A stretch of DNA of 64,000 nt from Drosophila pseudoobscura (lineage: Eukaryota; Arthropoda; Insecta; Diptera; Drosophilidae). This document shows positions 1 through 13,200 of this stretch, piece by piece. Both the position numbers and the translations under genes were made by a program. Under the pieces are notes generated by a model. It did no database searches and was not told where the DNA came from. It was given only the letters and a program-made list of their open reading frames with translations. The stretch spans positions 18,104,001 to 18,168,000 of the forward strand of contig NC_046679.1 in assembly GCF_009870125.1 (NCBI RefSeq), written 5' to 3'. How positions within the stretch are numbered: position 1 is the first letter of the stretch; each line of letters opens with the position of its first letter.

Positions 1-137
1 CTGGTTGAAGCCGTCGTCGTTGTAGGGCCAGGGGGCCGCGTGCCGCTTAACAGCCACCGAGGCATCCGTCTCGAAGCCAGGACCGGGCCGGATTGCGGGT
101 ATATGAAGTGGCGCTAATTGGATGGACATATTGATGT
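1..137 (-). CDS. Internal coding exon of the large minus-strand gene, cut by the window edge
   Basis: The minus strand has a good acceptor (TGTTTTCAG ending at 138) followed by an open frame that runs off the window. With one base from the upstream exon it reads D-I-N-M-S-I-Q-L-A-P-L-H-I-P, then a stretch ending PWPYNDDGFNQ. The phase-1 acceptor fits the phase-1 donors at 744 and 4704, so all three exons can belong to one transcript unit. An in-frame ATG five codons from the acceptor could also serve as a start for transcripts lacking the glutamine-rich exon. I do not recognise the protein. The composition (Pro/Gly-rich, no fold visible) suits the N-terminal part of a regulatory protein. The next exon lies below position 1. 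Confidence 0.7.
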
Positions 138-743
138 CTGAAAACAGAGCAAGTGCATATTATTACATTTGATTCAATATTCAATTCTAATATTCCCAAG
201 TGGGACAATTTTCATATTACAAATTAGGATTCTTCGATTAGATCATATATTTCTAAATCAACAACTAAATCGGAGTTTGATAAATGTAATTACAACCAAC
301 AACTAGTTCTATTATAGTTTCTCTATCAAAACATTTCTAAATGGCAGAATTTCTTAATAATTGGTATTGGTTCCAATTCCCAAAAGTTTGCTATTGAGAG
401 CTCTAGAATGATTGTTGGCAGAATAGCATGTGAGAATTCGGTATCGGTCTTTCATGCCATCCATCTCGAGTAAATTCATGCAAGATTGAATTCAATCGCA
501 GTCTGTTCAATGACAGTCCATATCAAAGGTCAATGGTGGCCCTCTTATCAACTATGGGACGGGGCCATACATATAATGACTTCATCAGAAACCGACAATT
601 CTTAAAACCCCGATCAGATGAAACTTATAATGGAGTATCTAAATTTGGCTTATAATTTAGTACTCTTCACTCGGGACCATAGATATGTGGACGGCTCCAA
701 TTCTGGACGAAAATTTGAAAGGATATGTTCTGGCTCTGCTCAC
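138..743 (-). other. Intron (606 bp) of the minus-strand gene
   Basis: This AT-rich stretch is bounded on the minus strand by the GTGAGC donor at 743 and the TTTCAG acceptor at 138. I see no other gene, repeat or conserved-looking ORF inside it. The open frame that continues from the upstream exon for 25 codons past the donor is intron read-through. Confidence 0.6.
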
Positions 744-1084
744 CTTCCTTCTGGGAACTAACACTGGAGGGAGAAACGCTCGCCGTGCTCGGCGCCACAA
801 TTTGGGCCTGCCCAGATGTGACCACAGCATTCTGCTGCTGCTGCTGCTGTTGCTGTTGGAGACCGGACGAGGCGCCACTGGGTACGCTGTTCGGTGTCTG
901 CTGCTGCTGGGGCATTTGCTGATGGTGGGGAGATGTGAGATGCTGTTGGGGCTGTTGCTGTTGATGCTGTTGGGCGGAGCTTCCAGTGGGTGTCTGGGCA
1001 GGGCTGAGAGTGACAGCCACCGGTGTTGTTGCCAACTGTTGTTGCTGCTGCTGCTGTTGTTGTTGTTGTTGCTGCTGTTGGTGC

Positions 1085-1115
<31 letters not shown>

Positions 1116-1447
1116 GAGGAGCGGGAAGATGCTGGAGAGCCGTCTGCTGCTGCACGGCGGCGATTGGCACAGGTGGGGGATCCTCGTACATGACGGCATG
1201 CGTGGGCGTGGAATGTGTAGTGGGCGTAGTCTGCTGTTGCTGTTGCTGTTGCAGCACAGATGATGGAGTGGACAACGCAACCGACGCGGAGGAGACAACC
1301 GAGTGCTGCTGCAGGTGGGAATGCGCGCTCTGGTGGAGACTGGCGGTGTGGAGAGGCTGGGGCTGAGGCAGGTGGTGGTGCGCGTGATGATGCAGTTGAT
1401 GCAGATGCTGCGAGGACTGCTGTAGCTGCTCCTGCTCTTGCAGGTGC

Positions 1448-1506
<59 letters not shown>

Positions 1507-1619
1507 CTGATGGTGGTGCTGCATGGCAGGATGCGGATGCGGATGCGGGTGGGCGTGGGCGTGTGGGTGAGGGTGTGTGTGATGCCCCCACCACGCCCCG
1601 GCAGCGGCGTGCGACCCGA
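744..1619 (-). CDS. Glutamine/histidine-rich coding exon of the large minus-strand gene
   Basis: The exon ends at a GAAG|GTGAGC donor in phase 1. From the ATG at 1524 (context CCTGCCATGC) it encodes about 260 residues: a His/Gln start, a 20-plus-residue Gln run, LQEQEQLQQ, a His-rich block, VMYEDPPPVPIAAVQQQ, a second long Gln block, LATTPVAVTLSPAQTPTGSS, a third Gln run, and the tail VVTSGQAQIVAPSTASVSPS. Such sequence is typical of fly transcription factors, cofactors and RNA-binding proteins, but no DNA- or RNA-binding domain is visible here. Upstream of the ATG the same frame stays open to a TGA at 1717-1719. A possible acceptor (TCTCGGCAG) at 1620-1622 would make this an internal exon joined in phase 1 to 4704-4853. 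The gene identity is unknown. Confidence 0.75.
828..1512 (-). repeat. Three CAG/CAA polyglutamine tracts
   Basis: Three clusters of CTG/TTG (CAG/CAA on the coding strand) lie near 828-860, 1032-1127 and 1445-1512. The CAG runs are interrupted by CAA and by His or Leu codons. They are in frame with the exon and probably vary in length between individuals. Confidence 0.85.
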
Positions 1620-4600
1620 CTGCCGAGACATCGTGGGGGTCGTAGAGAGCGCACGCCAGCGGGATGGTTGGGGTTTGGGGGAGGGGTGGAATATTTATGG
1701 TTATCTTGAACGCGTTTCAGTCAAGCGGTTGCAACGAAAAGCACGGCCGGCACACACACAGAACGTGTGTGGATGGGGCTGAAGCTGGTGGTGTGCGAGT
1801 CGGGTTTTGTGGTACGATCGACTCGACCCACCGACCCAATCTTTATCTCTTTTTTCCACGTTGCACTGTTGATATATTTCCAGTCGATGTATTTCACACT
1901 CTCAATTCGATTCGATTCGCTCTGCTTCGATTCGATTTTAATTTTCAATCAAACCGTTTTCCAATAGTTTTAGCGCACCGCACACGCAACTAACGAACAC
2001 ACACAGACGAGACCCCCGACTCATGCACGCACTCGACACGCACACACACGCGCGTCCTGAGTAAAGAGCGGGTCGAAGAGAGTCGACGTCAGAGCAACGT
2101 ATTTCGTTGGGCTGGGCAGGGGGCGGAAGTTGATTCGATCGAAAGCCAAAGAGACACGGATGATGTGAAAGCGCACAGGGTGTTCGTGGTGCTCAAAAAG
2201 TGGAGCAGTATTTTCAAATTGGGTTTTCCGACTTGGTTTCAGGTTTATTTCAGGTGATTTTGCTTCAGTTTTTTTTCCGATTTTCTCGGGCACTTCTCAC
2301 TTATCGTCCGGCTGTTGTCTTTCAATTTAATAAATAATAAAACCTTGTAATAGCGGACGCTTTCGGCTTTCGGCTCTTGGGGCTCTGCTAGTTCATGCCG
2401 GCACAAATCGCGGAATCATTTGCAGTGCGTACTGTAGGCGGTTGGCAGTTGCCAGTTGGCTGTTGGCTGTTGGTTGTTTGGGCTAGCTTTTTATGCTGCC
2501 GGTCATAAAATCCGATTTTACGACCAAAACAAACAATTAAACACAACGCTTGCAACAGCTAACCAAAATGTTGCTATTTATTATTCCCATCGCTGGTGTT
2601 GTGTTTCGATGTCTGCGATCTGCGATTTTCGATTACCGAGGTGCGATTTCCAAAACGCTCAACTTATTTTCGAGCCGCGCGAGAACAGCACTCAGAACTG
2701 AATGGAACCGAATACGAATACGAATACGAAACACCCAAGTCCAGGTCCTCGGTGGCTGCTTTGCTGTCGCTGTCGCTGTTTGCCGTTTCGTTTCTGTTTC
2801 TATCGCTCTTTGTAGCTGGTGTTGTTGTTGCTTGGACGCCCGCACGCCTTCCAACCGTACACAGCGAAGCACAAATTTACAATGCGACGACGTCTGCGGC
2901 AGCAGCAAAACAGAACCAGAAACAGCAGCAGCGACGCGGCAGCGGCAACGGTGGAGACTCGTCTTGTCTCCCTTCGACTCGACTCTCTCTCTCTCTCGTC
3001 GACGGGTGACGCGCCGTAAGAGTCAGAAAAGTCAAGATGTGAACATGAACACCGTCGGCCGTCCGTGCCGTTCCGTGCAAGAGAGTCCGCGCAGGCGCAG
3101 GCGCTCGCGCTGGCGCTGGTGGTGGTGGTTCTTTCTGCGCTCTCTTCTGGCGCATTATGCTCACGTACAGTGTACAGTGTGTACAGTGTGTATGTGGATC
3201 CAATGCTGCCGCTGTGTGGGTGCACGCTGAAGAGAGCACGGAATCTGGGACCCCAGCAGCAATGCTCTGACACAGGCGAGAACAAGTCTGTTGGAGCTGC
3301 TGCGGCTACGTATGTACGTCTGAAGATTGTCCGTCCACTGGCAGCGGACAGTGTTCAGTGTTCATTGTTCAGTGTCCACTACTCAGAGCTCAGCAGGTGC
3401 CTGGCGGGCAGACGCATGCCAGCACACACACATGCACGCACACTGCCCAAAGCCACACGTACAGTGTACGTGTGCACGCCCTTGCTCTTTGCTGCCTGCC
3501 ACTCGCTCTACACCATCTACATACCATCTCCGACTCCACGCTCAGGAGCGTTCTCTCTTGCGCCCAGTCTGCTTGGGGGCTGATTTGAATATATCGCGAG
3601 CCGCAGCGCCATCTATGGCCCAGATTTGTCCGGAGGGGTCGGGCCACATACATTGTAGATGTACTGTAGTTGTTGTTGGCTCGCGATGTTGTTTTTTTTT
3701 TTTGTATCGATTGCGACTTGCGGCCGCCCCAAGAGCAGAAGCAGCAGCAGCAGCAGCAAAAAAAGTGCTTGGGGAGGGAGTCGGCTACTATTTCAAGGGG
3801 AAGGAACAGGAAGGGGTGGGGTTCGTAAAGTTTTCCTTCGCGCTAATTAATGATAATGAGCAAAGCAAACAAATTCGTGCGCGGGCTCAGTCGGAAAATT
3901 ATGACAGCAGCCAAATTGAGATCACAATTACAAACAACCCCGACGCCGCTGTATCTACGGGTCTCCGTCCAAACTTAACGCAGCAGCGGACAATTATGGG
4001 AATTTTATGGCCATTGCCATTGGAAAAAGAAGGCACAAGCATGGGACAATGGCAGGGAAATGTTAACAAATCATAAAAAGGATGCAAGTGCCCAGAGCCG
4101 GTTTGAGGACAACAATTACTCGAGACTGACGTTACGGAATCTAGTGCACACCCTATCTTTGAAATCAATTTTAAAACGGAACTCAATAGAGGCACATACA
4201 TATGTACATATGTATGTCTCAAGATGCATCCAATTCTCCTCCTTGAATTAGGTATTAGTCGATGTGGCGGAGCCGGATAATATTTTGAGAAATTCGACCC
4301 TTCTTATATATATGTATGTTTTGTTAGACATCCCAAACGAATGAAGCTACTAATCTCTGGCTAAAACCGGACATTGATCAATTTAACTCCTGGGTGAAAA
4401 TCGGGATTCGAAACATAGAAGAAAATGGTTCCACAATATGTAGGGACGGATACGTCGAATTGGGGAAAAATCATTTAGTGTAAGAAACTAAAATTTGAAT
4501 CGTTGTTGATTGTAATATCTGTATGAACGAAAAAGTCATCCTCACATAGAATTTGTTTCAGACCGAAGTCCGAAGACCTAGTCTAATCGACCTAATCGTT

Positions 4601-4703
4601 TCCGACATATATACGCGTTTTATGCAAGGAAACAGTGCGGTTACATTGGGTATAACATTGCTATTTAGGGAAATGTAGTACTAGTATAGTAGTATAGTCT
4701 CAC
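1620..4703 (-). other. Non-coding stretch upstream of the polyQ exon: intron or alternative 5' leader and promoter
   Basis: From about 1.7 to 3.6 kb the sequence is GC-rich and low in stops, with CT/GA runs (GAGA-type; 2981-2999), repeated TACGAA units near 2705-2730 and CA-rich patches. This fits a TATA-less proximal promoter and 5' leader of transcripts starting at the ATG at 1524. From about 3.9 to 4.7 kb it is AT-rich and looks intronic. Long overlapping ORFs here are a composition effect. I could not place a transcription start with confidence. Confidence 0.4.
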
Positions 4704-4853
4704 CTGTGGGATGGGAATTGCCGCTGGAGGGGGAGATACTCGTCGCTGTGGGCGCAACGAGATGGTTATGGCCGGACGCCACCGCTGTGACTTGTGCTGT
4801 TTCTGCGGTTCGTGAGTGCAGCGGAGACTGTGCCTCGGGCGTGGCAGTTAGAA
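4704..4853 (-). CDS. 150-bp cassette coding exon of the same minus-strand gene
   Basis: On the minus strand a strong acceptor (TGTTTTCCATTTCAG) precedes 150 nt that are open in one frame and end at CCCACAG|GTGAGA. The exon is exactly 50 codons and phase 1 on both sides. It encodes LTATPEAQSPLHSRTAETAQ, then VTAVASGHNHLVAPTATSIS, then PSSGNSHPT. The segment AVASGxNHLVAPTATSISPSS resembles AVVTSGQAQIVAPSTASVSPSS at the end of the exon at 744-1619. It can be a cassette spliced to the possible acceptor at 1620, or an alternative to the polyQ exon splicing directly to the exon at 137. Either use keeps the frame. Confidence 0.65.
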
Positions 4854-7836
4854 CTGAAATGGAAAACAGACCATATCAAAATATCATATAACCAGACCTC
4901 TATCAAAAGTATGGTGTCCAAAAACTTATTAATTAACATACAATATGTACGGAACTCTTATTACTAAAATGCATCAGTGATTCCCTCAAGTCCTTGGCTT
5001 CCTGTAATAACAAGCTCCATCGTTTCCATGCGAAAACAGGATAAGAGAGGAAATTTTTGTATAAGGGAAGATTTCTGTTGTGGTAGCTCATGGTTGTCCT
5101 GCAAGGAAAGGGACGATGGAGAGGAAGTGCCAGCTCGAGCTGTCGTCATCTTTCGCCTTTATGGCCGGCGCAAACGGCTTGTTTGCATTTGACACCGCTC
5201 AGGTAATGATGCAAGGCAACTCGACAGCCGACAGCCAACAGCCAACCAGGAAACAGAAACGTTCACGGTGCAGTCAGCGGAGAGCCGGATGAAGGATGAA
5301 GGATGCCGCGCGCACTTACTGCGATTCCCCGCAGTGCCAGCACGGAAGTGAGCGCCGGGACCTGGCCGGGGTAGACCCGGGCAAGCAGACAAGGCAATAA
5401 CGACAGACAGCCGTCAAACACGTCGTAAAATCTGTTTCCTCGTTTCGCATTTGCATTGTGCAACATGCTGCCGTTGCTGCCCCTCACTGACTTCCCGAAG
5501 GCGCTATCAGGGTCAAAGTCAATTCCTACACACACGACCATTTGTATTTTCATGCCCAACTGCATTTCGGATAGCTCCATGTGCGGCTCAAGAGTTTCCC
5601 GTTTGCTTTGATCGCCACTCGCTTGGACTGAAAATTCCTCATACTTTTATATACCTTTGGCAGCAGAGATCTGCAGAATAGGAGCTGAGATCCCAATTCT
5701 TGGGATTCTTGAAAATCGTACGTGTACTTGGGGTCAGCATAAAGTGTCTCACCGGTATCAGAAAATTTCTGAACTGATTGAAGATCACTTCCATTGTGGG
5801 AGGTGGGAAGATACTCGTTAGTTTATTGTAGGAAGATACTCGTTAGTTTATTGGGTGTCACAATTATCGTGAGTAATTTGTGTTTTTGTCACCAAGACAA
5901 AGTCTTTCATTCTCCTTTTTTTTCGTCTGTCTCTGGAGGAAAAACGCAGAGCCATAAAAAGAATTTCTTCAATTTTTAACGATTCCCAAATTTGAATAAG
6001 TTAATTAACAAAATTAATATTCAAATAGGTTTATGGTCGCGATGGCGGCTTATGGCTTCATCATGTGAAATCGTCCCAGTCCCAGGCCAGGTCTAGCCGA
6101 GCCGAAATTTAAATTCAGACAACAATAAACCTACCACAAAATATAATCATTCCAAACAAATTCACATGCAATATGTCCAAAGAGGAGAAAGAAATATGGT
6201 GAGAGAGAAGTTCATTGGCTCTGCCCGGTGGCCACGCCACTGCCACCATAAAAAAGAAAAGAAAAAAAAAAATACAAACAAATAGCCAGACAGACAGAAA
6301 TTTCGGGTTCCCGGATTCTCGGGTCTCAGATGCTGCGGAGAATTAAATGAGATAAAATGAAATTCATGTTATCCAATTAGACACAGCCAAGCTCGTTGAC
6401 GCACCTCTACCTCTCCCTATCCCTATCCCTTTCCCAATCCCTCTCCCTCTCCCTCTCTCTATAGGCTTACCGTCGTGCGATCTTTAATGATCTTTCTCCC
6501 AGCTAATTATGATACGTCTCTCCATCGCGCGGAGCCTTTAATTGCCTTGAATTTCTTCATTCTCGGAACCCTTTGGCCTGGACCGTTTTCCGTGTAAAGA
6601 GCGGCGGTCGCGGAGGTAACCAAAGACGGATCAGAGATAGGAGACTCCGCTCCGATTCCGAAAGTCTAAGCTCCACAGAACCAGAACTGTCGATGAACAG
6701 TTTTCTGCGTTTTCGAAGTTTTCCAGGGGAGGCCAGCAAACAAGTTCTCTCATTCCTGTTTTCGACAGATCATTAAAACGTGTTCTGTGCCGGTGACTGG
6801 CCTTTGCTTTTGGATTTCTACGAAAAGAGCAAGCCAGAAATTGGGCAACAGCCGCCATAATAATCCCACTGAAAGATACAAAATGCACACAGACACACTC
6901 GACGAGCCATATTTAGAACAAAGAACGAGCACGGATGGCGAGCAGAAAGGAGGCAGCAAATGAAATACATACTCGTATCGTGCTGACAGCTTCCATGCGA
7001 GACATTTTGTGGAGAGATGTCAGATACAGATGCAGATGCAGCGCAATCCGTGAGATACCCGAGCAGTCGTGTCGCCTGAACATGGCCACCGCCCCTAGGT
7101 CCTCGACAAGAGTGATCGTCTCTCCCTCACCATCCCCTTTACGACATTTCTCCCTCTGCTTGCTCAACATTTGTTGCGTCTCCATTTTTGGCAACATCCT
7201 CTGGCCCGCTTCCATTGTGCCACAATTTATGATTGGAAATGGCTTTGTTTAATTATGTACACAAAATGACAGATCCCTTTGTCCGCAGGACTAGTAATTG
7301 ATTGTGCATTCACATATCATCTAACGCTACTTCTTGCCAATGGGAATCTGTCGAGCGAGATTAGAGCGAGATACGACGTGTAAATTACGGACGGAAAGGG
7401 TTGTCCGTGATGTGAAAGATCGAAAGAGCTCTGGTCTACACTTCTGTGTGAATTTTGCTTTGAATACTCAACTATTCAATCCCAATTGAATGCATCGCAG
7501 ATGAATGTATGAACTACTTAAGGCAGCTTCTGGTTTATTGTTCTGGACTATAAAAACTCACTCAAACCTGATCTCGCTGACCATGTGCGGTAGAACACTT
7601 TTGGGATTAAAGGTGGCCAACCCTCTTAAGATGATTGGATGGCCCCTTTAAAAGGGGCCAAGGTCGAGGTGTGCCGCCGAACTTCAAGCAGGTTAAGTAC
7701 AGCCGAAAGAGGATATCCATCATCCCCTTGAGCATAGTAAGGTGTAGCCCAATGGTTTGTATGCAAAATGCAAAGAAGTCGAATGGAAGCCCATATTAGC
7801 AAAGATACACACACTCGTACAATACGGTGGCCCGTT

Positions 7837-7871
7837 GTTTATCGTTCATCGTTCATCGTTTATCGTTTATC
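7837..7871. repeat. Tandem heptamer GTTYATC x5
   Basis: Five head-to-tail copies of GTTTATC/GTTCATC are visible. No other structure is seen around them. Confidence 0.8.
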
Positions 7872-9936
7872 GTGCCTCCCATTCATACAAGTTTAAGTAC
7901 CTGAGAAAGTGCCGTGTCTGTTGTTGGATGTTGTACTTAAGCCATATTTTAGTACAATAAATCTAACTAGTTAACTGCCTTTTATTGCCAGCAAAGCGTT
8001 TTACGACAAACAGACGGCCCAACTGACGGACGGACAGACAGACACAACTCTTTGAGTTGAGTGAGTTGTATGTGACGAGTGAAATTGTATGTAGATTGCA
8101 TTATATATTGTAATAAAAGTAAAATAAACACCCTGAAATTAAAGCAACACTTTTGCCCACTTTATGGGGAGTCGGCAGCAATCCGAGGTGGTGCAGAATG
8201 GAACGGAATGGCAGTGGAGCGGTGGAGCAGTGGAGCAGTGGAGCGCAGTGCCATGCAGGTCTGGCGGAGTGCTGCTTTTATGTTCGGAATTAACTCCACG
8301 GAAACTAGGAAGGCGCCGTGTCAAGTCTGTGTCTGTTTCAGTTGCTGGGCTCTGCCAGCTGCTTATTGGGTCACAAATTCGAGCATTACTTTCACCTTCC
8401 ATTGCAGAACAGCAACCATATTCATCCATCGTTCCCCATAACAGCCAACGACCTTCGGGACATCATAAACTTAATTATACTTCTACACGTGGAAGCGACT
8501 GGCACTGGCCTCTGTGGCAGTAGGGGGACAAAAGCGGTTCGTAAAAGTAGATAAATTTGCAGTCAAATCAGTAAGTCACCGCTGCTAAGAGTCCTCACTT
8601 GTCTGAACATCGCTTTTTTGTTCGAAAACGGCTTGTGCCGCCACCTCTTTTATGGCATTTCTTTTCCCTCCACTAGCATACAAATCGCGGATTACTTCGA
8701 GGTTCTCAGGCTGGATTCTGGCTGTTTAAATTTGAGAGCTTTGAATGAGCTCTAATTGATTTGCAATTCGCTTTCATTTGATTCATTGACTGGCACCTTG
8801 GCCACTAAGCGACCTGGCTCGTTGTTTGACTTGCTTTATGACCAGTGGGCCAATGTGTTAATTGCTCTGCCCCACTCCACTCCACTCCACTCGACTCAAC
8901 TCCAATAAGGTGTTAATACCATGTTTATGGGCATTAAATTGGCCACCAGTTAAAATTCCAGCAAACACGACGAGAGTTATGGTGTCGTTAGGCCATTTCA
9001 TGGCGTCTCAGCTCATCCCCATCCCCATCCCCAACCTCATCTCCATCCCCACACTCTTGTGCTGTGATAAAAGACGAGCATGAATTTTATGCCAGATTAA
9101 TTGTCATAGGACTCGTGGAAATCAAGCGGAGACTCCTACTAGGGATAATTGCGCGGGTCGGAAGTGGAATCAGCATTAGAGTCATATCCTATGTCAGGGT
9201 CCTGTATATTCCCCAAATGTTTTAGGGACAATATTGTGTACAGCTTTACAGTTTTCGGCAAAATTGAATTTAGAATAGATTTTAGCCAGGCCTAACGCTA
9301 AGCCGAGGCTCAGACATAAAACTCACTTTGTCCAAAAATAAATGAAATCATCAATTTCGTTTCTCCCTATTCCTATTCCAGTTCCCTCTTCCCCTCTTCC
9401 CCTCTTCCCTCGTATTCCCTGTCTCCACATTGGCATCTAGCCCGGCTGGGGATGGAAAGTTGGTTACATTGTAAGTTTCTTCTGGGAATTTGCTCCGCTC
9501 TCCTTCATTTATCTTTCTTGCGCCGTCTCTGGGTTCAAGGAGCCAGCACAAAGGCGACTGGCTCATTTACATAAGCATAATTTCCACATAGGATAGTTAC
9601 ATGGCTAAAAAGCACCCCTCACCCCCAAATTCCCAACCTCTCCCAACCACCTCCTCCTCTCCTGCCAAAGTCAGCAAAATATTTATTCAAATAGCGTGCG
9701 CGGGCCCTTCCCCTTCCCATCTCCACCTCCATCCCATCCCCGCCTTGCCAAAGGTTAATTTCAGTTTGGATATATCAACGGCCTCTGCCGCTGGGCCCGC
9801 CACCCTGGCAGCCACCCACGCATCCCTTCCGCTGACGCCGCTGGAGGCAAGAGCCAACGAAAGCCACCCCCGCAAATGGCAGGCAGTCGCGATAAGCAAA
9901 GTCAAAAGCATTCAAGGATAAAAGTAAAAATGTATA

Positions 9937-10003
9937 CAGCTAGAGTTAGAGAGAGAGAGAAAGTAAAAGAAAGAGCGAGAGAGAGAGTAAGGCGAGGAGA
10001 GCC
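9937..10003. repeat. GA-rich (GAGA-type) purine tract
   Basis: A run of GAGAGAGAGA and AAAGAGCGAGAG units is visible. Such tracts bind GAGA factor (Trl) in Drosophila and can disturb nucleosomes. This is a sequence match only. Confidence 0.6.
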
Positions 10004-10187
10004 AGGGAGGACAACGATTTGGGGCGGCACACGAGCACCAGCACGAACCACCCCAAAAGGAGACCAGCAGGGTAGCCGAGTTTGAAAACACTTTTGCTGA
10101 CGTTGTCGGTGGCTGTACACAAGCACAAACACAAACACAACCGAAGGGCCAGGCCAGGCCAACACCAACAACCGCCCGCCTGTCGAT

Positions 10188-10211
10188 GGGGTTGGGGTTG
10201 GGGTTGGGGGG
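10188..10211 (+). repeat. (GGGGTT)4 array, G-quadruplex motif
   Basis: Four G-runs of four or more separated by TT occur on the plus strand, which satisfies the intramolecular G-quadruplex pattern. Confidence 0.8.
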
Positions 10212-13200
10212 TGGCAGTCTGCCTGGCGTATTTGTTTGTGTTGAGGAATATCGATCCCTCTTGGGTCGTTGGCTGCACTCAATGAGTTCTCAATTTACTT
10301 TGTGCCCTGTCCTCCGCCCCACACTCCGTACTCTACAGTTCTCCACACTACGCCCTGCCACCCGACCGTGCTCGCTTTCTCGTTTCTTGGGTATAGAATT
10401 GTAAGTATCTGTAGATACGAGTGGAGGCAGAGACATTCCCGTATACCCAGGCCCTCTCTGCATCTGTGGTTTGACTCACGAACCCACGCCACTCCGCAGG
10501 CGAGTATTCTCAGATGCGCTGCTCCAATGACATTATTAATTGAATTATAAATTCAAGGTTTTATTGATGTCTCCGCTCAGACCCAGCTGCAGGTTGCCGG
10601 AGCCGGTGGCTGCAGCCCAGAGCCGGACCCTGAGCTGAACCTGAACCTGAACCCTGCACCAGTCATCGGAACTCTAAATGCGCTACGTGATATGCCTAAA
10701 AATGTCCGTCTGCCCCCGCCCAACTAACTATGTCTGTGTGTCTGTTTTCATGGAATTTCAGCTGACTAACAGGGCTGGGACTCGGACTCCAGCTCCAGCT
10801 CTACCACTAAGGCAAAGGCAAAGGAGAAGGAACGAATTCACAAAGATGGCGCACAATGGATCGAAGTGGAAGTCATATTCCTCCTGCATATCCACTGTAG
10901 CTCAAAAATAGGGAGAAAAGACACAGTTTCCCGCCGGAGACCGAGCCCCGAGCGCTGCTCGACTAGCCATCAGAGGGGAACGGGCGAGATAACAAGTTGA
11001 ACCGGTCCGTTGGTCCGTTTGTCCGTTGTTTGCTGGTCCGCAGTCCGCGGGACAGACGGTGACGGTGCGAAGAGCAAAAGACATGTGAGTAGAAAGCCAC
11101 AATCAGAAATTTAATAATGGCTGCACAAAAGGCAGCACGACGCGCGTTGACGTGCACATATTTTATGGGTTTTATACACAGGCAGTGAGGCAATGAGGCA
11201 ATGAGGCAGTGCGGGTATCTGACGGATGCACATGCTACGCTCAGAGGGGAGAAAGGTGAAACGCCAGCAGCGCAGGCAACAGCAGAAGCGAATGAAGTCA
11301 TCGAAAATGGCCACCAACGGCTAGTACCTCTGCCTCTCTGCCACTCCTACTCCACTGCGACTGTCCGGTGAAAGCAGCTCACCTGCCCGACCTTCTGCCT
11401 GCCCTGCCCTTCTGCCGATCTGCTGATCGTAGGACGCGATGGCGTATGACAGAAGGCGGCAGAGGCCTGTCCGGGTCCAGGAGCAGGAGCAGGAGCAGTC
11501 CCGATTCCGATTTGCGCCACCGATAAAAGTAACCAACGTGTTTTTTCCATTTTATGACTTCATAAGTGGAACTTGGCTGCTTTTCTTGTTGTGCACGATT
11601 TTCCCTTTGTTCAGAGGAAAGTCGTTAAAATTTTCGGATAAGCTACATTCACATGAACCGGCTCGATATCGAGTTCACTTGGGAAAGTCTGTGAAACAAT
11701 GGGAATGGAGTTGTAAATGTCAAAATTCTGAAATGCATCGCTTAATCGAGGATGCACCTGACTTTGACTCTGATCTGCATCTGGCATCAGTTCGGGTGGG
11801 TCGCGTCGCGTCGCGGCAGTCATTCCTTAGATGCCTCCGACGATGCCTCGGATGCCTCAGATGCCTCAGATGGGTCCGCTCGCCCAGCCGATCGGCGAGT
11901 AATTAGCCCGCTTGTTCAATTTCTCACGGCCATAAAATAAATCACTTAAACTTTCAAATGAATTCTTCATTGGCCACCACCCAAGTGGTCGTCGCCGCCC
12001 CTTCCCGTCTCCGTCTGTGGCCCCTGTCCGTGGGCAAATCCACTCATAAGCGACTTTTTCTACGCTTTTGTGATTTTTGGCAATTGATTTAATGTGTCAT
12101 TCATAGATTTTTATTGCACCGTTTTATTGCCGTCTTTAACTTCCGATTTACCACAATTGGCCCGCTTGGACACTGCCCCCGCGCCACTTCAATGGCCCCT
12201 GCGCCAGATCCAATGACATTCCCATTCCCACTCCCAATCCCACTCCCGCCCAGTCCTTGGCGCGGTCCTGTGTGGGATCTTAACAGGGAAATCATGTACT
12301 CGCCGTACTTTACTTTATTTATTGCCATTTTTAATACCGCTCGACTCGCCAGCCTGGACATTTTAACGCCCTGCACGCTGGCCCTGTTGTCGCGCACAGG
12401 ACCGGATCTGGACCTGGATCTGGATCTGGGCGGACGACCCTGGGTTACCGCGCGGGGCAGGGGCCAGGCACTTTATGTTACAATAATGTTCCCCCGACAC
12501 TGGCCCCAGCCTGAAATCGAATTGTTTTGGCCATAAAAATCAAAAAGGTAATTCGAGCATCTCGGCTGGGCTCGGGTGCTGGCACCGCCACGCTTTTGGA
12601 GCCGAGCAGTTCCGACGGGAACTGTTCTCGAACCGTTTACCCACAATTATTGATTCAATTATCAAGCCAAGGGCCAGATTCGACTTTATTCGATTATGCT
12701 TACCCGCTTTTTTGGAAATAACACAATTTGGCGAACGCTTCAGTGGGGAAAGTCAAATCTGAAAGAGCCAGACGAAAATTATGCAATTGATTTAGGAACA
12801 TTTAGGGAATGGTTTTCAGATATGTAATTATCAGTACAGAATGTTAAATAATATTATTAATAATTGGCAGCCTGCTTTTTACCTCCGAATGTATTTAATC
12901 TTGGAAAACACGTCCTGGAAATCGTTTATACAGATACGAGTAGATGAGTCAATTACGCAACGTTCTCGAACCTTTGGTTTTAAATTAAATTCCAGGCGCT
13001 TGAAGCCCAATGATATGTCTCTCGGGTCGACCCGAGTGCTGGGGGGGATAGGGCGCACTCTGATAACGATAATTATAATGTTCTCCAAATCTTTTCTAAT
13101 TATGGGCTGACGAACGGTTAAATCAATGCACTCGTATAATCCGTGGAAGAGCACAGGGCTGGGGCAGGGGCAGGGCGTCGTAAACGATCCGGAATAAATT

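Noticed and set aside
657..1709. Overlapping ORFs in other frames over the polyQ exon, giving poly-Asn/Ser, poly-Ala/Thr or poly-Leu proteins
   Set aside because: They are out-of-frame readings of the same CAG/CAA repeats. The frame with phase-matched splice sites is the glutamine frame.
2550..3650. Long overlapping ORFs on both strands (up to 226 codons)
   Set aside because: The region is GC-rich and stop-poor. The translations are low complexity, lack conserved features, and compete in all frames.
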